From positions 434,001-498,000 of the forward strand of contig OY970165.1 of NCBI GenBank assembly GCA_963706605.1: 64,000 nucleotides of DNA, in the 5' to 3' direction. The notes under the pieces were generated by a model, which had not been told where the DNA came from, made no database searches, and worked only from the letters and a program-made list of their open reading frames with translations. This DNA is from VRUE01 sp963706605 (lineage in GTDB: Bacteria; Actinomycetota; Thermoleophilia; Solirubrobacterales; 70-9). Below are positions 49,183-57,957 of the stretch, piece after piece. The position numbers were made by a program, and so were the translations under genes. Position 1 is the stretch's first letter, and the number at the start of each line of letters is the position of its first letter.

Positions 49183-52032
49183 TCAGCGCTTCGAGGAGCC
49201 GGCGCCTTTGGCGCAGCCGGTGGCCCGCACCAGGGGACTGAAGTTGTCCTGCTTGCCGTTTTGCCCGGTGAAGCGCACGGTCGCACGGGAGTCGTGCGCA
49301 CAGAGGTTGCGGCTGTTGACGATCAGACCCTTTTTGCCGGCGGGGAGGCTCAGCTCAAAGCGTGAGAATGGTGCGTCGGGGACCGCTTCGAAGCTGTTGC
49401 GGATGCCGCCCTTGTGGGAGTCGATGCGGCTCGAGACGGTGATGTCGACGATGCCGTGCAGGGCAACCACGAGGTCGGGCAGGTTGTGGTTGGAGGAGCG
49501 CAGGTAGACCGGGCCCGAGAGCGGTTCGTCAAGCAGCGGCGTCTGCACGGTGGCTTTTCCGTAGATCGATCCCGCCGGGCAGCTCTTGGCCGCGAACTGG
49601 ACCCTGGTGCAGATCGTGCGGATGTGGGCCTGGTCGAGGAAGGCCGAGCGCGGCAGGGTGACCACGGCGCTCTTGAAGTTGGCATCGCCCGCTCTCGGCG
49701 TGACCACCGCTTCAAAGGCGGGATGATCCCCCCGTTTGGTGCCGCCCTTGAGGCGGAAGCGGAGCCCCGGCTTGAAGCCGAGGGCGGCGCAATCGGCCGC
49801 CTGGAAGCGGGATGCCAGGGAGGCCGGGACGTCATCAGCGGGGTTGAAGACGTCGAGGAAGCTGCCAAACAGGGTCGCCCGCGTGCTCGAGGGCTGACAG
49901 GAGGTCGGGTTGAGCGTGAAGTTGGGGCGGTCGGCGTAGACGCGCAGGTCGCGGAGCTTCAAGACGATGCCCTTGAGGATGTGGGGGATCGGTTCGGAGT
50001 GGGAGCCGTCGACTTCGACTTCTGCGGTGATCGGGTTGAGCGTCAGCGCGACCCTGACGACGACCGTGCCGGCGTCAAAGGGGCCGGCAACCGCCGGGGT
50101 GATCGCCACCACGCTGAGCGGGTCCCCGCCGATCGGCCCGGCCAGGTAGAGGCTGCCGGGCACGTAGGTGAGCTGGGAGCCGACCCCTGCCCCGGCCAGG
50201 GTGCGGCCGATCTTCGAGCCTGGGGGGCAGCTCGGGGAGGCGAGCTCCTGGCGGCCGCTCTTCGTCCGGGCGGCGGCGATCTGGGCCTCGGGGCATTTGG
50301 AGAGCCCGGCTATCTTGCCGACCATGCCCGGGGGCAGGGTCGTGGAGAACTTGGTCATGTCCTGTTCTCCGTCTTGGCGGGTGAGGCGCATATAGAAGGG
50401 GGAGTAGCGCCCGGCGCTGTTGTTGATCGAGCCCGCGGTGAAGCCCGGTTTGAAGGGAGGCAGGCCGCCCGCCGGGCAGGGGCCGCCGCCGACTCCCTTG
50501 CTGATCTGGAAGTCAGAGGTGGCGCTCAGCGGGTCCTCGGGATTCGCCCAGGGGGTGAAGGTGGCCGTGATCGTGTAGGGGTCGAGTTTGGGGGTGGAGG
50601 GGTCTGAGTCGCAGGTGGGTGGGGTGATCAGCGGGCTGCGGCCGCCCTCGCGCAGGTGGAAGCGGACGTGGGAGAGCGGGAACTGCGGCAGGGGGAAGGG
50701 CTCTTCGCCGAAGGTGGTGATGATCTGGCCGGTTTTGGGATCGGGCTCGACCTTGCCTGGGACCTTCACCAAGATCCCGAGCCCTGGGTCCTTGATCACC
50801 ATGTAGAGGGCGATCAGGGTGTGGAAGGGGTTTTCGTCCTGGGTGGCGACGAAGAGCTGGCCCTTCAAGAGCTTGCCCTCGAGCAGCGGGGTTTCGACTT
50901 CCACGGTGCCGACCTTGGAAGCCTGCGGACATCCCTCGCCGGGTTCTGAGTCGATGGTTTCGCCTTCCAGGTCGCCTTCGCTGCAGGTGGCGAGCCCTTC
51001 GGCGGTCGAGGGGTTGATCGTCACCCCTTCGGGCAGGGTCACGACCGCCTTTTTGATGTCGGACTGGGCGATCCCTTTGGTGCTGGTCAGGCCTTCGTCG
51101 TTGACGTCGACGCTGAAGTCGAGGCCCGAGGGGCTCTCTGCCTGGTCGGTGCTCGGCGCGCCGGTGGCGCGGGGGGCGAAGCCGAGGGTGCCGCAGCCGA
51201 GGGTGCCGAGCGGGCTGGGGGGTTCAGATTCGTCGTGGGTGAGGACCGGAGGTGCTTTCACGAACGTTCCCGGGTTCTGCCAGGAGTCCATTTCAAAGAG
51301 CGTTGCGAGCGGACCGCGGCAACTGCGCGGCAGGGTGAGGAAGGGACGCGCCGGGATGTCGGCTGAGCATTTGTCCCCGGCGGGGGGAAAGAAGCAGGCG
51401 CCGCGCTGGGCGTCGTGCACTCCTTCGACCGGGTTGCCCCAGACGGTGGCTTCAGAGCCGGCGATCGGGGCACCCTGGGTGATATTCGCCAGCGAGAGGA
51501 AGGCGTTGTTCTCGCCGCTGCTGCGGACACCGCCTTCGACGGTGACGAAGCTGCTGAGCACCCGGAAGCCGACCTTGATGACCGAGCCGGGAGAGGGGAT
51601 GAGGTTGTAGAGGGTGCCGAAGTCACTCGGCGCCAGTTCGCCGGGCGAGCGAGCGCCGATGAAGCCGAGCGCGGTCGAGTCCGGGCAGGAGGGAATGGCC
51701 GTTTCTTCGAACGGTTCGCCGACATGGCGAAGCGTCAGGAAATCGGCCGAGGAGCAGCGCGGGACCGCCGTAGGATCGGCGACGAAGCCCGCCGGCTGGT
51801 CGATCACCAGGTCCTTGGGGGCGCCTTCGGGGTTGCCACCGGAGTCGACGTTGAAGTCGGTGGTCAGCTTCATCGCGAAGGGATGGGATCCCGCCTGCAT
51901 CGAGACCGAGCCGTCGGAATTGACGAAGCGGACGTCGAGGTGTTCGAAACCGAAGCTCGCCCTCGCCGAGGAGGGGCCGAGCGCCGCGCCGAGGAGCGCG
52001 ATCGCGACCATTGCCCTGAGAGCTCGTCTCAC
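49183..52032 (-). CDS. Large secreted four-repeat protein, copy C (949 aa)
   Basis: This is the third copy of the four-repeat secreted protein. Signal peptide, repeats and basic tail (GAGSSKR) are as in copy A. The segment 50567-50620 carries the 54-bp A-type variant (PPTCDSDPSTPKLDPYTIT), whereas 50621-52032 is identical to copy B, and the AVAGPFDAG segment also follows B. The gene is thus a mosaic of A and B types. The 3' third (49183-50300) has more single differences than the rest. It overlaps NHL gene C by ATGA. Confidence 0.88.
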   Translation of the reverse strand: MRRALRAMVAIALLGAALGPSSARASFGFEHLDVRFVNSDGSVSMQAGSHPFAMKLTTDFNVDSGGNPEGAPKDLVIDQPAGFVADPTAVPRCSSADFLTLRHVGEPFEETAIPSCPDSTALGFIGARSPGELAPSDFGTLYNLIPSPGSVIKVGFRVLSSFVTVEGGVRSSGENNAFLSLANITQGAPIAGSEATVWGNPVEGVHDAQRGACFFPPAGDKCSADIPARPFLTLPRSCRGPLATLFEMDSWQNPGTFVKAPPVLTHDESEPPSPLGTLGCGTLGFAPRATGAPSTDQAESPSGLDFSVDVNDEGLTSTKGIAQSDIKKAVVTLPEGVTINPSTAEGLATCSEGDLEGETIDSEPGEGCPQASKVGTVEVETPLLEGKLLKGQLFVATQDENPFHTLIALYMVIKDPGLGILVKVPGKVEPDPKTGQIITTFGEEPFPLPQFPLSHVRFHLREGGRSPLITPPTCDSDPSTPKLDPYTITATFTPWANPEDPLSATSDFQISKGVGGGPCPAGGLPPFKPGFTAGSINNSAGRYSPFYMRLTRQDGEQDMTKFSTTLPPGMVGKIAGLSKCPEAQIAAARTKSGRQELASPSCPPGSKIGRTLAGAGVGSQLTYVPGSLYLAGPIGGDPLSVVAITPAVAGPFDAGTVVVRVALTLNPITAEVEVDGSHSEPIPHILKGIVLKLRDLRVYADRPNFTLNPTSCQPSSTRATLFGSFLDVFNPADDVPASLASRFQAADCAALGFKPGLRFRLKGGTKRGDHPAFEAVVTPRAGDANFKSAVVTLPRSAFLDQAHIRTICTRVQFAAKSCPAGSIYGKATVQTPLLDEPLSGPVYLRSSNHNLPDLVVALHGIVDITVSSRIDSHKGGIRNSFEAVPDAPFSRFELSLPAGKKGLIVNSRNLCAHDSRATVRFTGQNGKQDNFSPLVRATGCAKGAGSSKR

Positions 52033-53254
52033 TGCGCTGCCCGCCTGTGGTGGCGAAGCTGCGCTCGTTTGTGATGGCGCTTGTGCTTGGCCACGCAGCG
52101 GCTTTTGGCACCATTACGAACGAGGCGCTTGCCCTTCGGGCAGCGGGTTTTGCCGGGCTGGCCCTTTTCGTTGCCGGGTCCTTCGTAATCTGAGCTGGCC
52201 GGGGTCGGGTCCTCAGGCGCCGCCGGCGGGCTCTGGCAAGCCTCCCCTTCGCAGGGAGGCTGGGTTGGTGGTGGTATCGGCAGGCCGCCTTCCTCGCGGG
52301 CGTCGTAGATGTCGACCTGGCCCGGGTCCTGGGGCAAGAGGCTGGAGGCGGTTTTGATGAACACGTCGCGGCCGTTGGGGCTCGCGTCGGCGAACTCGGT
52401 GTCGGTCGGGCTCTCACCGGAGGAGATCAGGCTGAGGCAGCCGCCGGCGCTTTCGACGTAGAGTTCGCCGCCCGCTTCTTTGCACCCTTCTTCGCCAGTC
52501 GCCCGCTCCCACTCATAGACGTCCTGGGCGCCGTTGGTGTCGCGCGGGACCAGCGCCTCGAAGCTCTCGAAAAAGAGGCGCGAGCCGTCATCCAAAAGGG
52601 CGCGAGGGGCAAAGAGCTGGTTCTCCCAGGCGGGAACCTGCGCCGCCGCCCAGGTCCCAAACGGCTTGTTGCGGATTTCGTAGTCGCGCCCCTTGGGCCG
52701 GGCCCCACTTGGGTTGCAGGAGATGCAGGCCAATTCATCCGCGCCGGCGTCATAGAGGAAGACCTCCGAGTCGGCTTTGCCGCTGATCGCGTCGGTGTTG
52801 TCATAGCCGGTCAGGCTCGCCGCCGAGGGGAAGGCGAGGTGCTCGCCGTCGGCGCTCACCCGCGCCGCCCGGCGCATCGGGTCGGGAGTGATCGCGGCAA
52901 GGGATGAGCCGGCGGCTTCGGCGGTCACATCCCGGCCAGCGTTCAACGTCGCGATGAAAGTGAAACTACCGGCTCCGCCCCCTTCGCCCGCTTCGTAGAG
53001 GTAGAGGTTCGCTTCGCCGTCTTTGGCTTCATCGCCCTCGCTGTTTTCTTCGTCCCCGCTCAGCGCTTCGGTCGAGCCGAAGTAGACGCGCGAGGCGTCC
53101 TCGCTCGCGCCGAGCACCCCGAGCGCCCCTTCTGCGATCTGCCTCGCGGCTTCTTCTTCGACGTCGTATTCGAACAGCTTCCCGCCCACGGTGTATATCG
53201 CTTTCGAGCCGTTCGTCGCGGCGGTCCAAAAGCGCGCTGCGGACGCCGAGATCT
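50621..53254. repeat. 2.63-kb tract identical to 41860-44493
   Basis: This is the partner of the tract in cassette B. It crosses the ATGA gene junction and includes the last 400 or so codons of NHL gene C. The first difference on the right is C53255 against G44494. Confidence 0.9.
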
Positions 53255-56200
53255 CCACCGTGCAGGCTTTTTCGGGTTCTGATGCCTCGCATTCCCCGCT
53301 CGCGGTCGGTTCCTGATTGGGGTTCTCGCGCAGGTACAGCGCGCCCGCTCCGATGTTGTTGCTGCCAAAGGCGGTCCAGAAGACCCGCGAGCCGTCTTCG
53401 GAGACTGCCCGCGCGACGGTGTTCTCGCGGCCGTCGAAGTCGATGCTGGTCAGCGTGCCAGCCGCACAGTTCTGCCCGCTCGGAACCCCGTTCGGCAGGA
53501 CGCAGACCAAGTGCTCCACCGCTTCCGTCGGCGGCCCCACGGCCGTCGACTCATAGAGCTGCGTGGCGTCGGGGTTTCCGCCCTCGGCGACCCCGCCCTT
53601 GGCGGTGAAGAAGACATGGGTGCCGTCAGCGGAGATGCCCTGCAATTGCGGTATGAAGTTGCTTGAGCCGGACGACGCGCCCGTCGTCACCGCCGCGTAG
53701 GTGTCGGCGCCAGGTCCGCAGATCTGTCGGCGGTAGATGTTGAAGCGTCCGGGCGTGGCGCCGGGAGTCAGAATCGGCTGGTTCTCGTAGAGGAACCAAC
53801 CCTTGCAGAGGTCCGGAGCAAACCATTTGTACTGCAGGTCGGCGTTGATCGTCGTGATCGATTCCTGCGGCGGCGAGATCGCATGCGTCGACCATTCCTG
53901 CCCCGCCTTGCGGCTGGCGATGTACTGAGAGTTGAGGGGAGCGCCAACCGCGTCACCGAACGCGATCGCAGAGGTGTAGGTAAACTTTTCGCCATGAGTG
54001 GAACTCTGCTCGAGCGCCGCCGGGTAGGACGGAACTGAAAGCCTGCCGAGCACGGCAATGTCACCGTTGTTTTTGTTCACCGGGGAGACCATCTCGTAGG
54101 CACGGCAGTCGGTCAGATGGGCGGAGCCTCCGCTGCGGAACGCTTGGTTTGGGCAATCGACTTTCGGCGGGGCCGGCAGCGGGGGCGTTTTGAAGGTGGC
54201 TTCCAAACCTTCAGCGAAACTTGCTTCCTTGGGGCCTGCTTCGCCGTCGGGGTCGATGCCGAAGACCGGCCCACCGCCGCTGCTCTGCGAGACGAAACGG
54301 TAGTGGTAGGTCGTGTTCGGCACCAGTTCGGCCAAGACGATCCCGCCGCTGCTCACGTCTTCTTCGACATCGGCGCCTTTGAGGATCGTGCCGGGGGGAA
54401 CGGGCTTCTGTGTGCAGGTACCACCCGCGCAGGGAGCGGTACCGTATTCGACGTAGTAGCGGGTGTCGGGCCAGAAGTGTGGGTTGATCTGAGCGCCGAC
54501 GGTGGCATTGTCGGGCCCCACCGAGATGGCATATTGGGCGTCTATGACAGGGTCGTGAGGAAGGGGCGGGCAGACGTTGGGGTCCGGGCGCGGGCCGTAG
54601 GCTTTGACGAAGCTGCTGACTTCAATTGCGCTTGATACGTACACATTGACGCCGTCAATGCCACACGCGGCACCCGTCGCGATCCCCGTCGACGTGGTGA
54701 CTTCGCCGACACCAAAAGGTTCGTGTGTGTCGACGCACGCCGAGTTGAACTGGCGGATTTCGGTCGGTCGTTCTTTGCCGAACACGGCCGCATCCACCAG
54801 ATAAACGTTGCCCGCGGAATCGGTGGTGATCGCCGTCGGGTTTTCAGCTTCCACCGCGCAAATCGAGGCGCCCGAGGAGCTCAACTTCTGGACGTTGGGT
54901 TTGGAGAGGACCCCGGTTCCCCGGTAGGAGACGTAGATATCGCCAGCCGGGTCGAGTGCCAGTGACTGCACCCTCTCGCCTGGAACTGGGACGCTTTTGA
55001 CATAGGCGCCGTTGGGTTGGAAGACCTGGATCCGTTCCTGGTCGCCGACCCAGATCGTGCCGTTGGTCTGGTTGACCGAGATAAAGCTGCCGGCGACCCA
55101 GGCGCCGAACTGGCCGTTACCGGTGCCTTCAATCCCAGCCCTGCAATCGACCGAAACGCTGCAGACCTCACCCCCCCCCGCACCCTGGGTTACGGTTGCG
55201 ACGGTGACGCTGCCTGACGGGGTAAGGCTGGCACCGGACGCGGTCATCTGATTGACGTCGGTATCTGCAAAGCGGGCACCTTTGAATTCGATCGTGTAGG
55301 GGCCGCTGGTTGGACCGCTGACTGCAACGTTTCCGGCACCGATATCGGAGAGGCCTTCGAGCGTGGTCTGCACTTCGGCGGCGCTGGCGTTGAAGGGGAT
55401 CGCGGGGGAAGTGTTTGCGCTGGGAGAGGGATTGGGGGTAGTGAAGGTGAGAGTGAAGGTGCCGCCGCTGGGGGCTCCGCTGATGGTGACAGTCTGGTGC
55501 TCGTTCGTGGGGACGTTGCCGGCGCCTTCGGGGGCACTGAGGACGACGCCGGTCTCGGAGGCTTCAACTGCCCTGGAGAGGGTGATGGTCCCAGCGCCGA
55601 GGGCGAGGATCGTGGTTTCGGCAGGGATGCCCGTACCGGCAATGGTTTGGCCGACCTCGAAGGCTTTGCTGGTGGTGGCAACCGAAGTAATGGTCGTAGA
55701 GCCAGAGCTAAGATTGCCGGTCCCACTGGCACCCCCCGTTATGACCCCGCCGCCGAACATCGAGACGAATTGGACTTCGTCTTCCGAGGACCCCGCCGTT
55801 GGGTCGAACTTCTGCACCCGGCGATTGTTAAAATTCCCCTCTGCTACGTAAAGATCACCACTGGGGTCCAGTGAAAGCCCCTGCGGGATAGTCAACTGAC
55901 CGGAGCCGCCTCCCCCAACTCCCGCCTTGCAGATGTCACCGTTCGCCGGTACACAGACCTCGAACTCGTCTTCAGGAGCGGTCGTGTCATCGCCGGGCCC
56001 GCTGGCGACGACGTCCCAGCCCCAAGCGCGAACGAAGGCGCCCCACGCCGTGAACTCATCGATCCGGTTATTGGTCTGATCAGCCACGAAGACATGGCCG
56101 CTGTCGGGATCGCTGACCATGCCGCGAGGCCCCACGCACTGTCCCGCGGCCGAACCGGGCAGGCATTTCGTCCAAAACAGGGAAGGAACGGCTCCGTTCG

Positions 56201-56306
56201 CCCCCGCCACCGGCCAGAACGCCAACATCGTCAGCGCGCACAGGGCGAGTCCAGCTGACACCGTGGCGACCCGGCTCCTCCCTCTGACGATCTCGATCGA
56301 CCGCAT
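52029..56306 (-). CDS. Large secreted NHL/beta-propeller protein, copy C with extra domain (1425 aa)
   Basis: The plan is that of copies A and B: signal peptide to about residue 38, NHL repeats, fibronectin-III-like domain, DCRAYEMVSP, WD40-like propeller and a basic CPKGKRLVRNGAK tail. It carries an additional 190 residues (about 188-378; 55172-55742) inside the NHL region. This insert is rich in Gly, Ser and Thr and has no Cys (FEVGQTIAGTGIPAETTI, HQTVTISGAPSGGTFTLTF, YTIEFKGARFA). It replaces about 20 residues of copies A and B (KVNKTKVEA and the following CPVA segment). The insert looks like two small Ig-like beta domains. The last 400 residues equal copy B. Confidence 0.87.
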   Translation of the reverse strand: MRSIEIVRGRSRVATVSAGLALCALTMLAFWPVAGANGAVPSLFWTKCLPGSAAGQCVGPRGMVSDPDSGHVFVADQTNNRIDEFTAWGAFVRAWGWDVVASGPGDDTTAPEDEFEVCVPANGDICKAGVGGGGSGQLTIPQGLSLDPSGDLYVAEGNFNNRRVQKFDPTAGSSEDEVQFVSMFGGGVITGGASGTGNLSSGSTTITSVATTSKAFEVGQTIAGTGIPAETTILALGAGTITLSRAVEASETGVVLSAPEGAGNVPTNEHQTVTISGAPSGGTFTLTFTTPNPSPSANTSPAIPFNASAAEVQTTLEGLSDIGAGNVAVSGPTSGPYTIEFKGARFADTDVNQMTASGASLTPSGSVTVATVTQGAGGGEVCSVSVDCRAGIEGTGNGQFGAWVAGSFISVNQTNGTIWVGDQERIQVFQPNGAYVKSVPVPGERVQSLALDPAGDIYVSYRGTGVLSKPNVQKLSSSGASICAVEAENPTAITTDSAGNVYLVDAAVFGKERPTEIRQFNSACVDTHEPFGVGEVTTSTGIATGAACGIDGVNVYVSSAIEVSSFVKAYGPRPDPNVCPPLPHDPVIDAQYAISVGPDNATVGAQINPHFWPDTRYYVEYGTAPCAGGTCTQKPVPPGTILKGADVEEDVSSGGIVLAELVPNTTYHYRFVSQSSGGGPVFGIDPDGEAGPKEASFAEGLEATFKTPPLPAPPKVDCPNQAFRSGGSAHLTDCRAYEMVSPVNKNNGDIAVLGRLSVPSYPAALEQSSTHGEKFTYTSAIAFGDAVGAPLNSQYIASRKAGQEWSTHAISPPQESITTINADLQYKWFAPDLCKGWFLYENQPILTPGATPGRFNIYRRQICGPGADTYAAVTTGASSGSSNFIPQLQGISADGTHVFFTAKGGVAEGGNPDATQLYESTAVGPPTEAVEHLVCVLPNGVPSGQNCAAGTLTSIDFDGRENTVARAVSEDGSRVFWTAFGSNNIGAGALYLRENPNQEPTASGECEASEPEKACTVEISASAARFWTAATNGSKAIYTVGGKLFEYDVEEEAARQIAEGALGVLGASEDASRVYFGSTEALSGDEENSEGDEAKDGEANLYLYEAGEGGGAGSFTFIATLNAGRDVTAEAAGSSLAAITPDPMRRAARVSADGEHLAFPSAASLTGYDNTDAISGKADSEVFLYDAGADELACISCNPSGARPKGRDYEIRNKPFGTWAAAQVPAWENQLFAPRALLDDGSRLFFESFEALVPRDTNGAQDVYEWERATGEEGCKEAGGELYVESAGGCLSLISSGESPTDTEFADASPNGRDVFIKTASSLLPQDPGQVDIYDAREEGGLPIPPPTQPPCEGEACQSPPAAPEDPTPASSDYEGPGNEKGQPGKTRCPKGKRLVRNGAKSRCVAKHKRHHKRAQLRHHRRAAQ

Positions 56307-56383
56307 TCCTCATCTCCCTGTCTGCGGCGGGTTCTGCCCTCCGCACTTCCCTAATCGAATACCCATTTCGATCGGCTGTAGGT

Positions 56384-56413
56384 AGCATATCGGCATTTCA
56401 TAATTATTGTCAA
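56384..56413 (-). promoter_or_regulatory. Promoter of NHL gene C
   Basis: TTGACA (56408-56413), 18 bp, TATGCT (56384-56389), again preceded by ACGTACC. The intron end at 56429 lies just upstream. Confidence 0.75.
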
Positions 56414-56428
56414 GGTACGTAGGAAGAG

Positions 56429-57870
56429 ATCGAGTCGGGGCGCGGGGGCTATGTCCCCGCGCCTCCCACACCACCGGATATGCGGGTCCGCATCCGGCGG
56501 TTCGAGTTGCATCCCGGAAGCGACGGTAGGGATCAGTGAATCCCTTTAGCCCTTGCTCACGCCAATAGGCATCGGTGAGTTAGCGTGAAAGGACCCATGA
56601 GCGGGCGAGTCGCCAGTAACCCATACGCGATCTGGCCCCCTCTCGGGCTGAGCGCTCGGGGATTCCCAACACTCGGAGGTTGCGCCGCCTGGTTCGGTAG
56701 CGCTTCCATTCCTTCCACCTGATCTGCCTAAACCTGCCTGTGGGTCCCCTCCTCGCTCGGTTCTTCACACCGTCCGCCATGACTCCCGCTTCCAGATAGG
56801 CGCGGATCAGCTTGAGCACCTTCTTGTCGGTGACCCGCCTTGCGACCCTGGCCATCAGCGCGTCGTGCTGGACTCATCGAAGAAGCGATCGAGGTCCAGA
56901 TCGACGGCCTGACGGCCCGCTCATACCCTTCGGCGATGTCGCACTGAGCGCGACAGATCGCCTGGTGAGCCGAGCGCCCGGGGCGAAAGCCGAAGCTGCG
57001 CTCCGAGAGGCCGGGTTTGAAAACGGGCACCAGCACCTTCGAGGGCCTGCTGGATCACTCGATCCAGAGCCGTCGGGCACCCCCGGCTCCCGCTCCCCTC
57101 TGGAGGGCTTTGGGATCATGACCCTCTTGGTGGGTTGGGGTCGTAGGTGCCCGCGTTGAGCATTGCCCTGACTTCGGGCCAGTGGTCATGCAGCCAGGAG
57201 CGAAGCTCCTTGGTTTCCATGCCATCGACGCCGGGCACCGGCGTTTACGCTCGACGCGTCTGAGCGCCGCCGCCAGGTTCTCGCGGGAGAGGAACTCCTC
57301 CCAGAGATCCTTTGCGTCGGCGGGGTGAGGCTCTGCGATGCCTGGCACCGGGAAGCCGCTTCGCTCTTCGCGGGGAGCTTCAGGCTTCATCTTGAGTGTC
57401 TTTTGCGCAAAGCCCCCGCCAGGGCGGGGTTGGCTGCTGTGGCTTCCGCGAGCACGGGCGCGCTTTGCCTCGGCTTCGCGTTTGGCCCTTCGCGGCGCAC
57501 GATCCCGGCTACTATGGCCTCTGCTGACTCCTGCCGGGTGACCGGCCGCCTCTCGGCGGCCGGGGTTGGGCGACTTGCGTCGAGGCCGACATCCCGGCAG
57601 GTCTCCCCGGATAAAGGGCACCAACCTTCCCCGCACGCCCGCCGCGTCTACGTTGCGATCCCTTGATGACGCCGGCTTTGCCAGAGCGTGCTGGCTCGCC
57701 CGGATCGCCCCGCCTTCTACGCGGTTCGTGTTCCTCGGGCCACGGGTTCGCCTCCGGCTTCCTTCCCACCCCGTCTCGCGACGAGGCAGTTGCCATTGGC
57801 TTGTGGTTTCTGTCATTTGATCCACAGGGGACTTGCACCCCCGAGCCGGTGCCCATGCCGGGGCGTACAC
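56429..57870 (-). mobile_element. Decayed group II intron (class C-like) behind a terminator
   Basis: Read on the minus strand it begins GTGTACGCCC at 57870 and carries the typical GGGTGCAAGTCCC and GAAGCCGGAGGCGAAC structural blocks of bacterial introns. A broken reverse transcriptase gene follows, then a domain V-like hairpin (about 56470-56499, GGATGCGGACCCGCATATCC) and the end GACTCGAT at 56429. At about 1.44 kb it is shorter than usual for an ORF-bearing intron because the middle of the RT gene is missing. The 5' junction lies one base beyond the terminator stem of 57958-58677, the usual target of class C introns. Confidence 0.8.
56500..57390 (-). pseudogene. Remnant of intron-encoded reverse transcriptase/maturase
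   Basis: From an ATG at 57390 the pieces are MKPEAPREERSG, SRENLAAALRRV (RT-0 region), then in other frames VMIPKPS and the VFKPGLSERSFGFRPGRSAH block, and LMARVARRVTDKKVLKLI with YLEAGVMADGV. After EEGTHRQ the text jumps to the C-terminal region (WKEWKRYRTRRRNLRVLGI, YWRLARS). The catalytic YADD block and its surroundings are deleted, and at least three frameshifts are present. The enzyme cannot be functional. Confidence 0.8.
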
Positions 57871-57871
57871 G

Positions 57872-57903
57872 ACAAGGGGCCGGGATCTCTCCCGGCCCCT
57901 TGT
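57872..57903 (-). terminator. Hairpin terminator of 57958-58677
   Basis: ACAAGGGGCCGGG and CCCGGCCCCTTGT form a 13-bp perfect stem around ATCTCT. The group II intron starts two bases further on. Confidence 0.75.
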
Positions 57904-57957
57904 GACCGGACCACAACGGTCCGTCCCAGCTCCAGCGCCGTCAGGTGACGGGCGGAG

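Noticed and set aside
56812..57905. Several plus-strand ORFs between 56.8 and 57.9 kb
   Set aside because: They are antisense to the group II intron remnant and match no family; intron structure explains the sequence.
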